Part shown: positions 9,643 through 18,004 of the stretch, piece by piece
Layout: every line of letters starts with the position of its first letter
Position numbering within the stretch: the first letter of the stretch is position 1
DNA from: Blastopirellula marina
GTDB lineage: Bacteria; Planctomycetota; Planctomycetia; Pirellulales; Pirellulaceae
DNA length: 64,000 bases
Direction of reading: 5' to 3'
Assembly (NCBI RefSeq): GCF_002967715.1
Contig: NZ_PUIA01000035.1
Span: 186,001 to 250,000 of the forward strand
Made by a program: the position numbers and the translations under genes
The notes under the pieces: model-generated
Database searches by the model: none
What the model was told of the DNA's origin: nothing
The model's input: the letters and a program-made list of their open reading frames with translations, nothing else

Positions 9643-10695
9643 TTAGCCGACCTTCTTCAGCAGCGAAACGCGTCCGCCGACGACCCATTCGGCCAGGTAG
9701 ATATTGCCGTCGGCATCGAACGTCGCGCCGTGGGGGTGGACGAACTTACCGGCGATCCACTGGTCGCGATTCTGACGAACCTTGCGGCCGTTGGCGTTGA
9801 CCGTCTTACGCCACTCGGCATCGTCGTCCAGGTAGGTCAGCACGTTGTTCTCTTTGTCGAGCAGTGTCAGACGCGAGTCCAGTTCGCCCACCAGCATCAC
9901 TTCGCCCTGAATGTCGAGCGACGATGGATAAACCAGGTTGTCGACGTAGCTCAGGTGCTTGCCGTCGAGCGTGAAGTACTGCAGACGGTTGTTCGCGCGG
10001 TCGGTCACGCACAGCGAAACCTCGCGACCAGGACGCGTGTCGACATACAGCCCGTGCGGACAGTTGAGCTCGCCCGGCTTGCTACCACGGCCGCCGAAGC
10101 TACGAACCCAGTTCGCGTTGGCATCGAACTGATGCACATAGCTCGAACCATACCCGTCGCCAATGTAAAAGCCACCATCCGGCGAAAGGGCGACGTTCGT
10201 TGGGCTGTACTTCCCAGCACCTTCGTACTTGCCTGACTCCACAGGAAAGCCCTTGGTCCAGACGATTTCGCCGGCCGTATCGAGCTTGGCCACCTGGCGG
10301 TTCTTCACATCGCACAGGTACAGAAACTCTTGCCCGTTTTCATTTCGCAGATCCAAACCATGGCCGCCGCCGTGGAACTCTTTGCCGAACGAGCGGACAA
10401 ACTTGCCGTCGGCATCGAACACCACGATCGCGTCCATTGGTCCCTTGGCGGGGCTTTGGTGCGTGATGTAAATCAGGCCCTCCGCGTCGATCGCCACGTC
10501 GTGCGTCGCGCCCCATTGGATGCTGCTGGGCAGCTCGCCCCAGCCGTGCTGGCACTCGTAAACATACTCGCCCGAACCGACACGCAGCGGCTTGGTGCCC
10601 GATTTGTCAGTCGCGTTCAGAAAGAGGGGAGTCGCCGCGACCGTAGCAGCAGCGGCAGACGTCTGGAGGAACTGTCGTCGATTTTGAAGCGTCAT
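9643..10695 (-). CDS. Tat-exported NHL-repeat (six-bladed beta-propeller) protein
   Basis: 350 residues. The N-terminus QNRRQFLQTSAAAATVAATP is a twin-arginine signal. The body has NHL-type blades: DVAIDAEGLIYITHQSPAKG, GHGLDLRNENGQEFLYLCDV, SPDGGFYIGDGYGSSYVHQF, GLYVDTRPGREVSLCVTDRA and HGATFDADGNIYLAEWVVGG. Family members bind ligands or, in peptidyl-alpha-hydroxyglycine lyase relatives, catalyse; no specific active site can be claimed here. Expected in the periplasm as a folded protein. No operon partner. Confidence 0.85.
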   Translation of the reverse strand: MTLQNRRQFLQTSAAAATVAATPLFLNATDKSGTKPLRVGSGEYVYECQHGWGELPSSIQWGATHDVAIDAEGLIYITHQSPAKGPMDAIVVFDADGKFVRSFGKEFHGGGHGLDLRNENGQEFLYLCDVKNRQVAKLDTAGEIVWTKGFPVESGKYEGAGKYSPTNVALSPDGGFYIGDGYGSSYVHQFDANANWVRSFGGRGSKPGELNCPHGLYVDTRPGREVSLCVTDRANNRLQYFTLDGKHLSYVDNLVYPSSLDIQGEVMLVGELDSRLTLLDKENNVLTYLDDDAEWRKTVNANGRKVRQNRDQWIAGKFVHPHGATFDADGNIYLAEWVVGGRVSLLKKVG

Positions 10696-10964
10696 GGAGC
10701 GAATTATTCTGCCTAAAAATGCATTTTTCTAGTTTACGGTCGTCATTAATGGCTACCGGCAAGCATTGGATTCTACGCGAACTCGCCCGCTGCACAATGC
10801 CCATTCGCCCGATTTGCAACTCGCAAAAAATGGACGCCGTACACCAGCATTTGCGGTGAAATTAAACCGCACTACCTTCGTCAATCGTATGTCCTTCAAG
10901 TTTTGGCATCTTCTTTGCACTGGTTAAGCCATACCAAATCACAACTCACACAGGAGTCCACGAT

Positions 10965-11492
10965 ATGAGTTATCGCTTAACCCTTGCCGTTTTGACCGTC
11001 GCGCTGTTGCCTGGTCTTGCTGTTGCCAATCCTTGGAAGACGATGGTCGGGCACGAGTACCCTTCCACTTCGTTCGACCGCACGCGGATCGTCGCGGAAG
11101 TCGTCAGCGACGGGGACGATCTGCAGACCGCCGCGCAGGACTGGTACGAAGATTACTACCACGGCTACGACGACGACATTTTCATTCGCGGAGCCTACCG
11201 CGCTCCGGTCGCCGTGACGGCCGCTCCGGCCGCGATCGTCATTCATAAGGATGACCATCACCACCACGTTGCCGAGTTGGAAGCGACCTTGGCCCGTGAC
11301 ATTGCTGCCCGTAAGGCCCTGCAAGAAGAAGTTCGCCAGCTGCGAGCCGAGCATTTGAAATATGAAATGCTGCTGCAGAAAGAGATCCGCGAACGCACCC
11401 TGGTGAAGTACGAATACGTCGAGGAGATCACTCCCCCGACGCCACCTGTTGCCCCAGGGCATCACGTTCATGCGGTAGAAATTGGCCGCTAA
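10965..11492 (+). CDS. Secreted hypothetical protein with coiled coil
   Basis: 175 residues, preceded by CAGGAG seven bases before the ATG region. Signal peptide MSYRLTLAVLTVALLPGLAVA, an acidic Tyr/Asp-rich segment (WYEDYYHGYDDD), a His cluster (DDHHHHVAELE, about 98-107) and a coiled coil (about 104-145). The tail is Pro-rich. No recognised family. The His/Asp-rich stretch could bind metal, which is inference. Single gene, ended by a good hairpin at 11517-11547. Confidence 0.6.
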   Translation: MSYRLTLAVLTVALLPGLAVANPWKTMVGHEYPSTSFDRTRIVAEVVSDGDDLQTAAQDWYEDYYHGYDDDIFIRGAYRAPVAVTAAPAAIVIHKDDHHHHVAELEATLARDIAARKALQEEVRQLRAEHLKYEMLLQKEIRERTLVKYEYVEEITPPTPPVAPGHHVHAVEIGR

Positions 11493-11516
11493 GCTAACTT
11501 ACAAACTGCAAAGGGG

Positions 11517-11547
11517 AAGCCATGCCCGTGCGATCTGGGCATGGCTT
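11517..11547 (+). terminator. Probable rho-independent terminator
   Basis: AAGCCATGCCC pairs perfectly with GGGCATGGCTT (11 bp, 9-base loop), followed by TCTCGTTTC, 24 bases after the stop of the 10965 gene. Confidence 0.6.
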
Positions 11548-11592
11548 TCTCGTTTCGAAGCAGGTGCCTGGTAAACGTGCGATCATGCTGGG

Positions 11593-12417
11593 TCAGTTCG
11601 AACCAGGTTCGCTGACATTTGCCTCGGCTTCTTCCATCGGCCTGATGGGTTGCAGACTATGAACAGCCCAGCTGGCGACGTAAATATTCAATGCGACGAT
11701 CGCGATAACCATCATGTAAAGCTCTAGCAAGGATCCGATAGCCTCGTAATTGGCCCAAAATCGGGTATTTCGCAATTCGACGAAAGGGGAAGAATTCGGA
11801 ATGCTGTAGATGAATACGCCCGTGATGATCCCGGCAATGAGTTTTCCCCACCACGTTTTCGCCGTAAGCGGAATGGCTAGTCCCACACTGCCCAGTACTA
11901 TCATTTCATGAATGTAAAATGCCGTTGGTGATTCTTTGAACCTCTGAACGATAACCGGCATGGCCGACACGTAAGGAAGCCAGGCGGCCAGAGCGAACCC
12001 GATACCCGCCATCAAAAGCAGTATCTGGCGAATCGAAAATTGTGGCATACGTACGACCGGCTCGGCTTTCAGTAGCGACGTGACCCACATGAGCAAAACC
12101 GTTCCCACGGCGGTTGCCAAGATTGGAATTGCCAAGATGAGCATGTGCGGGGATATATCGGATCCCCCTTCATTCTGGATCGTGGCGTACCGAAAATAGA
12201 ACATACTGCCGGCAAACAAAAACCATCGCAGCCAATGCGGAAGGGAAACGCCGCCGACCACCACCCCTAACGTGCACGCATGACCGGCCAGCAAAGGCCA
12301 ACTATATGGTTGCGGAACGCACGCCCAAAAAGCGACTGCCGCGTTGAACAGAACCAACCACACAAAGGCAAGCAGCAGGCAAATCCGAGTAATCACGTGG
12401 GAACGATGGGTATTCAT
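11593..12417 (-). CDS. Multi-pass membrane protein, unknown function
   Basis: 274 residues with about seven hydrophobic segments (for example ICLLLAFVWLVLFNAAVAFW near the N-terminus and ILLLMAGIGFALAAWLPYV in the middle). The segment RMPQFSIRQILLLMAGIGFA resembles the juxtamembrane FSI(R)xLL motif common in planctomycete membrane proteins. No catalytic motif. It ends in a short acidic tail. Monocistronic as far as can be seen. Confidence 0.65.
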   Translation of the reverse strand: MNTHRSHVITRICLLLAFVWLVLFNAAVAFWACVPQPYSWPLLAGHACTLGVVVGGVSLPHWLRWFLFAGSMFYFRYATIQNEGGSDISPHMLILAIPILATAVGTVLLMWVTSLLKAEPVVRMPQFSIRQILLLMAGIGFALAAWLPYVSAMPVIVQRFKESPTAFYIHEMIVLGSVGLAIPLTAKTWWGKLIAGIITGVFIYSIPNSSPFVELRNTRFWANYEAIGSLLELYMMVIAIVALNIYVASWAVHSLQPIRPMEEAEANVSEPGSN

Positions 12418-12551
12418 GTTCGATACTCAATGGAAACCGATCTCATGGCCTGATGCGTTCGACGGTGGCAGAAGTCTTCATCCGATCGGCCATCTGCTTG
12501 CAGGTCGAGCCGCTTACCATTTGCTGAGATTATGTCGATTGGGTTAACTTT

Positions 12552-13238
12552 CTAAGGATGGTCACCGGTCATTTCGGCTTCGTGATCAGGCTGCGGCGTC
12601 AGCCACTTCTCGTAGACCAGTTTACTGCCACGCACTCCTTTGACCCGCTTCACCGGCACGATCTTCAGCTGGGCGATCTCGCGGGCCAGCGCGTCGTAAT
12701 GTTCACTCGTTGAGCAATCAATCAGCGGATAACGCTTCGGCCCCTCTTCCCCGCGCACAACCAGGATCAGTTCCGAGGTGCCATCCTCGAATCGATAATT
12801 GCCCTGGTCGTCTGGCATGTCGTTACGTACTTCCAGGTAAGCGACCTGATCCAGCGGCACGCACAGCTGATGCTGGGCAACGGAGAACGTGTTGTCGATC
12901 AGATCAATCAATATCGGCGGACCATTCTTCTGTGCCCAACGGTACGAATGGTAAACGAGCGTCGAAATCAGAATGCAATTGAACGCGGCGAATGCGGCAA
13001 AGAGGATGGCGATCCCACCGCGACTCTCAGGCTCGCCCCACACCCAAACCGGCACGTACAACAGCCCGCAGAAGGCGATGAAAAGACAACATATAATTGG
13101 TATCCCACGCCACGGCACCGGCAGCGGTTCGAGTACCACCTTCTTCTCGGTTGCTACCAGCTTCCAAGGGTCAATGACGTACACGACCGGTTCGTTAACG
13201 ATGGAAAGCTTCGGGTAGGTCTTGAACTCTGAGGTCAT
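12552..13238 (-). CDS. Membrane protein with two helices and cytoplasmic domain
   Basis: 228 residues if started at the ATG at 13238 (MTSEFKTYPKLS); a start at 13295 adds 19 poorly coding residues. Two adjacent hydrophobic helices (GIPIICCLFIAFCGLLYVPV and AILFAAFAAFNCILISTLVY) sit at about 70-125, followed by a soluble domain of about 100 residues ending in a polar tail. No family recognised. Confidence 0.6.
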   Translation of the reverse strand: MTSEFKTYPKLSIVNEPVVYVIDPWKLVATEKKVVLEPLPVPWRGIPIICCLFIAFCGLLYVPVWVWGEPESRGGIAILFAAFAAFNCILISTLVYHSYRWAQKNGPPILIDLIDNTFSVAQHQLCVPLDQVAYLEVRNDMPDDQGNYRFEDGTSELILVVRGEEGPKRYPLIDCSTSEHYDALAREIAQLKIVPVKRVKGVRGSKLVYEKWLTPQPDHEAEMTGDHP

Positions 13239-13843
13239 ACCGGTTCTTCGTCGAGTGGAATCGAATATCACGCCGCCTTTGGCGATCTCGATCAATAGCG
13301 GTACCGCGAGTGCGATCGTCGCAATCTATCACGAAATTTGCGACAACCCAACGTCCAGGCCCGCGGTGGCAGAACCAGTGGCCAAGATCAACGCTCCCAA
13401 ATACTTGCCGCGAAAGGAGATGAAGAGCTGTATGCCGTTCGGCCAGATCCCCGCTGGACTCGACCGGGACGACCAGCGTGTCAGGCCCAACGATCTGGTG
13501 AAAAGGTCGTCATCGAGGTGAAATAGCGTTAGAATGGGTCGTCATGCCTGCCTGGGCGCGGGCGTGGCGTGTGTTTATTGGGGGCTGCCAACCCTTATCG
13601 AAGCTCGAAGTCGCGAAACCTTTTCCGCTTTCCCCAGATAGACCTATCCATCTGTTCACAGAAAGCTTATACTTCGTGCGGTTGGTCAGTCGATCGTGAT
13701 TACGTTTGCACCCCTTCTCTGAGGGTAGGTCCCCGACGCTCATTCGCCCGCACCACCTGGTAGGTTGAACGATCAACCACCTTTCTTATTTCATTCGGGA
13801 CGCGGCTTTCGCCACTGCCTGGTACTCAATGGGAGTTCAAACT
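13239..13843. other. Long intergenic region before the RRM gene
   Basis: About 600 bases with no supportable gene. Near its right end, GGTTGA-acga-TCAACC (13763-13778) can form a small stem in what would be the 5' leader of the RRM gene; cold-regulated leaders are known for this class, but no further structure was established. Confidence 0.4.
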
Positions 13844-14242
13844 TTGGGTAAAAAACTGTATTGCGGAAATCTTAGTTACGACATCAGCAGCTCCGATCTG
13901 GAACAAATGTTCAGCCAGTACGGCACGGTCGAAAGCGCACAAGTTATCACCGATCGCGACACCGGTCGCAGCAAGGGCTTCGGCTTCGTCGAAATGGGCT
14001 CCGATGCTGATGCACAAGCAGCCATCGATGGTCTGCACGAATCGATGCAGGGCGGTCGCGCTCTGACCGTTAACGAAGCCAAGCCACGCGAAAATCGCGG
14101 TGGTGGCGGCGGCGGTGGCCGAGGTGGCTACGGTGGCGGCGGCGGCGGTGGTCGCGGCGGCTACGGTGGTGGCGGCGGCGGTGGCCGCGGCGGCTACGGT
14201 GGTGGTGGCGGCGGCGGCGGTGGCCGTGGCGGTCGCTACTAA
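13844..14242 (+). CDS. Glycine-rich RRM RNA-binding protein
   Basis: 132 residues from TTG at 13844. That start gives MGKKLYCGNLSY, the usual N-terminus of bacterial RRM proteins, and has GGGAG at 13831-13835 with 8-base spacing; the ATG at 13829 lacks a ribosome-binding site. The single RRM has RNP2 LYCGNL and RNP1 KGFGFVEM. A tail of about 47 residues is almost pure Gly with Arg and Tyr. Such proteins bind single-stranded RNA and are often cold induced. Monocistronic, with a strong terminator. Confidence 0.9.
   Translation: MGKKLYCGNLSYDISSSDLEQMFSQYGTVESAQVITDRDTGRSKGFGFVEMGSDADAQAAIDGLHESMQGGRALTVNEAKPRENRGGGGGGGRGGYGGGGGGGRGGYGGGGGGGRGGYGGGGGGGGGRGGRY
14099..14239 (+). repeat. In-gene tandem repeat encoding the RGGY tail
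   Basis: Three to four units of about 33 bases, each encoding GGGGGGGRGGY with small length variation, form the C-terminal tail of the RRM protein. Slippage-prone GGT/GGC runs make copy number likely to vary. Confidence 0.8.
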
Positions 14243-14285
14243 TCGCCCCTACGCGGAATCACACCACTGATTCCTGGAAAACATC

Positions 14286-14326
14286 AAGTGGCGTTTACGT
14301 TATGTACGTAAACGCCACTTTTTTTT
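14286..14326 (+). terminator. Rho-independent terminator of the RRM gene
   Basis: Perfect 15-bp stem AAGTGGCGTTTACGT (14286-14300) and ACGTAAACGCCACTT (14306-14320) with a 5-base loop, followed by a T-run to 14326, 44 bases after the stop codon. Confidence 0.95.
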
Positions 14327-14554
14327 GCGCGCTCACAGGTAGGAAACACGCAACAACCACCCTCCGCCCCCCAGCTTACGCCGTGTACCACTGGCCTCTG
14401 GCCAGTGCGAAGCAAGCAAGTGGTCACCATTCTCGTTCCCGTCGAAAGAGCACTAGCCAGAGGCCAGTGGCACGCCCCGGTGGGTTTCGCAGATAGACGC
14501 GGATCGGAGAAGAGACCCGGGTGCCACGCCCAAGTCTGCCTGGGCGTGCGTTCT
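14327..14554. repeat. Intergenic repeat words
   Basis: CACTGGCC-tct-GGCCAGTG hairpin (14389-14407), a related AGCCAGAGGCCAGTGGCAC word near 14456-14475, and a family B copy (CCACGCCCAAGTCTGCCTGG, 14518-14550). Confidence 0.6.
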
Positions 14555-15406
14555 CTACCGCATCCACTGCGGCCACCACAGGGGCACCACGTCGCTAACC
14601 AGCGGCAAGTCGTCGCGGTAGGTCCGATCGTCCCAGGCCGACGGAAACGTATGCACCGCCAGACCAATCAGTTCCTCCCGTTGCCGCTGGGCCGCTCGCC
14701 ATTCGTCCAGCAGCCAGTCCGCGGCAAGCATCTGCCACGCTCGACTTCGCAGGTCCCACAGCGGAAGCGCGTCGACATGCCGTCGCCAATGTTTCAGTAA
14801 TGTTTCTTTGTCTGCCCCCGCAGGAAGCGAAGGCCCAAAGTCATCACCTCGCGGAAGCGTTTCGTTCGCGTGATCCACCAGCGCATTGTGAAACTCGCGA
14901 AAGGATCGCTTCGCGCGGTATGTCCCCTGGCTCATGCGCGGCGGCTGCTTTTTCCATACCGATTCAAGCCGGTGCAGCGTCTCCAGAGACACGGACGTCG
15001 CCAGCACTTCCAACGGCAAATTACTGCGGGCCGGTCCCAGTTTCACGTGCGTCAGTTCGTGCGACAACTGAAACGCCAGCTCTTGCCATTGATGCGATTC
15101 CTTGCGGACACCTCGTAGGTTCCCCGGTGCCAGGGGCAGCGTCCGGCAGAACCCTTCGTAGATCACCTGATACCAGGCATCCGCTTTCCCCTTGAGCGTG
15201 ATTCGATAAACGTCGGCGGCGTGATCCTGTTTCTCCCAGCGAACATGCGGAACGGCGCGTTTGCGATCGTCGAGCGTCACGTGGATTTCTCGATCACCAA
15301 ACGGAGGTTCGCCCGGCAAGATCTCATCTACCACCGCAGCAATCTGATTGACGATTACCAGCGCCTCGCCATTGCCATCGAAACTGTTGGCCTGAGTTAC
15401 CTGCAC
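14555..15406 (-). CDS. Hypothetical protein with HELTH motif (possible metallopeptidase)
   Basis: 283 residues without signal peptide or membrane helix. AFQLSHELTHVKLGP contains an HExxH zinc-peptidase motif (116-120), with Glu133 in LPLEVLATSVSLE a candidate third ligand, the spacing seen in gluzincins. The C-terminal 100 residues are Trp-rich (LRSRAWQMLAADWLLDEWRA). No named family. Catalysis is inference from the motif. Monocistronic; upstream lies a 550-base region with a family A repeat. Confidence 0.6.
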   Translation of the reverse strand: MQVTQANSFDGNGEALVIVNQIAAVVDEILPGEPPFGDREIHVTLDDRKRAVPHVRWEKQDHAADVYRITLKGKADAWYQVIYEGFCRTLPLAPGNLRGVRKESHQWQELAFQLSHELTHVKLGPARSNLPLEVLATSVSLETLHRLESVWKKQPPRMSQGTYRAKRSFREFHNALVDHANETLPRGDDFGPSLPAGADKETLLKHWRRHVDALPLWDLRSRAWQMLAADWLLDEWRAAQRQREELIGLAVHTFPSAWDDRTYRDDLPLVSDVVPLWWPQWMR

Positions 15407-15477
15407 GCTTGCCTTTCTCTTCTGAATGCTCCCATCGACCGACCAGTATGCGATTCTAAAACATTTACCCAGCGCGT

Positions 15478-15566
15478 CGTAGGATGGCTACGCCTTCCTA
15501 GGCGATAGCCATCTTCCAGCGCCCAAAGATGGCTATCCGACGAAGAGGCCGGTAGCCATCCTACGA
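15478..15566. repeat. Family A 90-bp hairpin repeat
   Basis: Ends CGTAGGATGGCTAC and GTAGCCATCCTACG are perfect inverted repeats; inner GATAGCCATCT and AGATGGCTATC also pair, so the unit folds on itself. Reference copy for the family. Confidence 0.85.
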
Positions 15567-15959
15567 CTAATTCTCCGGCGTCATCCGCGGTTAAGAACCT
15601 ACCTCCCAACGACTCCAATTCACCCAAAATCCAACACCCCACGCGCGTCGTTAAGTCTAGTTACAAACCCTATTATTCAGGCGTTTTTCGCGATTTAAAA
15701 AGTTCGAAAAAACATCCCACTATGCCTGTACATAAGTACACACTGGCAGGTAATCTATATCTCACTCGGGAACGCTTCCCGCAGGCAGTATCTCTGACGG
15801 CCGATGAATCGGGTCACGCTTTCACCATTCGCTGCAGCGTTTGTCTTTGCTGGTGACCTTCTCAATTCCTGATCTGTAAGTTTGCACGTCTGCACGGCAG
15901 GAATCTTTCTCGGCACCGTCGATTTCTTCTTCACCTACTCCATTTTAAAGGAGCGAGTC
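15567..15959. promoter_or_regulatory. Leader region of the phage structural cluster
   Basis: No gene in about 390 bases. CTGT-N8-ACAC (15726-15741; inner palindrome TGTAC-ataa-GTACA) is one base from a LexA-type CTGT-N8-ACAG box. GTCACGCTTT (15813-15822) matches the operator half-site of 2775-2830. AAAGGAG at about 15947-15953 is the ribosome-binding site of the next gene. All regulatory roles are inference. Confidence 0.35.
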
Positions 15960-16307
15960 ATGGGGCATTTAGCCCAACACGTCCTGGCCATTCGCGAGTC
16001 GTATCAAAACGCGATCGCTGATGGCAAATTCACCGCCGTCGAAGGAATGATCCTCGCCGGCCAGATCGGTCAGGCCGTCGAGCACCTGGCCGAAACGTTC
16101 GTCGGCGACGAACAACATTTCGAGATGGAGCTCGCCGCTGGCCGCGCGGCGTACGCCCAGTACATCGCCCCGATCGATATCCCCAACGTGCCCAACTTCC
16201 TTGAAGGTTGGCTCGATCAGGGAATCCTCGGCAGTCTTGAACAAGGCGCACGAATCCTCCGCGAGCGCGCCATCGCCAACAATCCGCACCTCGTACCGCA
16301 GAACTAA
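15960..16307 (+). CDS. Small phage-cluster protein, unknown
   Basis: 115 residues from the ATG at 15960, seven bases after AAAGGAG; the longer frame from 15882 has no ribosome-binding site. Begins MGHLAQHVLAIRESYQNAIA. Predicted helical, with GILGSLEQGARILRERAIAN near the C-terminus. No membrane segment or recognised family. First gene of the rightward structural cluster; the next gene starts 2 bases after its stop. Confidence 0.55.
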   Translation: MGHLAQHVLAIRESYQNAIADGKFTAVEGMILAGQIGQAVEHLAETFVGDEQHFEMELAAGRAAYAQYIAPIDIPNVPNFLEGWLDQGILGSLEQGARILRERAIANNPHLVPQN

Positions 16308-16309
16308 CC

Positions 16310-16576
16310 ATGGATCACCCAACCATCCTCACCCTCGGCGGCCTCGGTGCGTGCGGCGTGCTACTGGTCGCCGCCAACTGGTCGAGCATCGCCAGCCGCT
16401 TGCCGCGCATGCCGCAATTTGCTTGGCGAAACCGCGACACCAACGACCCTACGCCGCTGATCGATGCCTATCACGTGGCCCGCGATGCATGTGACAACAA
16501 CGCCGACCTGGCCGAGCGTACCGACCAGGTTTTCAAAGACCTCATCTGTCGAAAGGTTTTGCGATGCGAGAAGTAG
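16310..16576 (+). CDS. Small membrane protein of the phage cluster
   Basis: 88 residues with one N-terminal hydrophobic segment (ILTLGGLGACGVLLVAANWS, about 6-25) and a polar C-terminal half with two Cys (ARDACDNNADL and DLICRKVLRC). Overlaps the next gene by 13 bases. Could be an accessory lysis or anchor protein, but there is no direct evidence. Confidence 0.5.
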   Translation: MDHPTILTLGGLGACGVLLVAANWSSIASRLPRMPQFAWRNRDTNDPTPLIDAYHVARDACDNNADLAERTDQVFKDLICRKVLRCEK

Positions 16577-16965
16577 TCAACCGCGTGGTGCCGCCGATCA
16601 TGGCCTGTCTAGTCGTCTGGCATGTCGCCACCCACGGCTTACCTTCGCTCGACTCCAACCTACTTGCGCCGACCGCTGGCCCGCGAGCCGTCGTCACCGT
16701 AACCGAAAGCAGCACCGCTACCCCCAATCGCGATGCGCTACTCGCCCAGTTGCAAAACGATACCGCGTGGGGCAGTTCCGTCTATCGCGCTTACGAAGCC
16801 AACCATACGGCAGCCGCGTCATTCACCGAGGCCTACCCCGGCGACAGTCTGCACATTGGCACGCTCACGCCTGAAGGCAAGCTCGCCAGGCTCCTCTACA
16901 GCGGTCCATTGCCGCAAACAAAGCAGCAGGTCCTCGACCTGTGGAAACAACACGGCGGTAAGTAA
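16564..16965 (+). CDS. Hypothetical secreted/anchored phage-cluster protein
   Basis: 133 residues; N-terminal hydrophobic stretch (VVPPIMACLVVWHVATHGLP) may be a signal anchor, followed by a Thr/Ser-rich linker and a soluble domain ending LDLWKQHGGK. No recognised domain. Overlaps the preceding gene and is followed by a repeat block. Confidence 0.5.
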   Translation: MREVVNRVVPPIMACLVVWHVATHGLPSLDSNLLAPTAGPRAVVTVTESSTATPNRDALLAQLQNDTAWGSSVYRAYEANHTAAASFTEAYPGDSLHIGTLTPEGKLARLLYSGPLPQTKQQVLDLWKQHGGK

Positions 16966-17168
16966 CGCACCACACCCCGGGTACCACGCCCAAGTCTGCT
17001 TGGGCGTGCTTTCCCACAACCTGAAGAGTTTAGCCACAGAGCCCACAGAGAACGCCGAGGGAGGAAATGAATAGGCAAAATGATCTCCTGTAACAACTTC
17101 TCTCTGTGAACTCTGTGTCCTCTGTGGCTAATCCCTCATCCCCAATCGACCCAAAATCGGTGATCGAC
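16966..17168. repeat. Repeat block: family B plus paired family C words
   Basis: Family B hairpin CACGCCCAAG-tctg-CTTGGGCGTG (within 16978-17013), then TTAGCCACAGAGCCCACAG (about 17030-17050) and its inverted partner CTCTGTGTCCTCTGTGGCTA (17113-17132). Confidence 0.65.
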
Positions 17169-17927
17169 ATGAACACAAAATTCCTCAACCAACCCGGCCG
17201 CGGCGATGCCCTGACGCGCGGCAATACGTTTGGCAGCACGTTTGAACTGTTCGCCAACGAGCAGAACGTCATCCCGCGCAGCCAATGGGACCAACTATTG
17301 GCCGAGCACGACTATGCATTAGCCGAACGCTATGTGGCCCGCATCAAGCGGCAGACGCTCGGTTCGTGTGCGTCCCATTCGTCGACCAGTTGCCTGGAGT
17401 ACGTCCGCAACAAGGCAGTCAGCGCGCGGCGCTGCGTGCTCCTTTCGCCGCTGAGCGTCTTCAAGTTCGTCGGCTCTAAAAATGGTGGCTCGACCCTCGA
17501 TGCCAACATGCGGCAGATCAGCGAGATCGGCGTTCTTCCGTTGGATACGCCTGAAAACCGCGCCGCGTACGGCGAGCATGTGTGGCCTGAAAACCAGTGG
17601 AGCGGTACCTTGCCCAGCGGCTGGGAAGAGACAGCGGCCCGGTTTCGCTTCACCGAGTGGAACGAGATCGGTTCGTTCGACGAACTCTTCAGCGCGCTCT
17701 TGCAATGGAAGCCGGTCTACTACGGCAGAGCAGGGCACGCGATCTACGCCGTTCGCCCCATGAAACGCGACGGCCAATACGTGCTGAAGTACGCCAACAG
17801 TTGGGGCACCTGGGGCGACGCTGGCTACGGCTACGACACCGAAAGCTACGTCAGCCACGCAATCCGCAGCTACGGCTGCTACGCACCCCGCGCCAGCTTG
17901 CTCCTCCCTGAAGACGCCCTGGTGTAA
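17169..17927 (+). CDS. Papain-like cysteine peptidase of the phage cluster
   Basis: 252 residues from the ATG at 17169 (MNTKFLNQPGRGD); the frame opens at 17106 inside a repeat. It carries the full papain (C1) signature: Gln62 and Cys67 in RQTLGSCASH, His190 in GRAGHAIYAV and Asn210 in YANSWGTWGDAGYGYD. No signal peptide or propeptide is obvious. Phage C1-like peptidases are uncommon; in this position, just before the thioredoxin-like and holin-like genes, it could process virion proteins or serve lysis. Fold and catalytic residues are seen; role is inference. Confidence 0.8.
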   Translation: MNTKFLNQPGRGDALTRGNTFGSTFELFANEQNVIPRSQWDQLLAEHDYALAERYVARIKRQTLGSCASHSSTSCLEYVRNKAVSARRCVLLSPLSVFKFVGSKNGGSTLDANMRQISEIGVLPLDTPENRAAYGEHVWPENQWSGTLPSGWEETAARFRFTEWNEIGSFDELFSALLQWKPVYYGRAGHAIYAVRPMKRDGQYVLKYANSWGTWGDAGYGYDTESYVSHAIRSYGCYAPRASLLLPEDALV

Positions 17928-18004
17928 TTCCTGTCCCCTCTCCCCGCAGCGACGAGTGGACAAGATTTTATTTCACAACGCGAAACCTAAACGGAACAAA
18001 CTTC

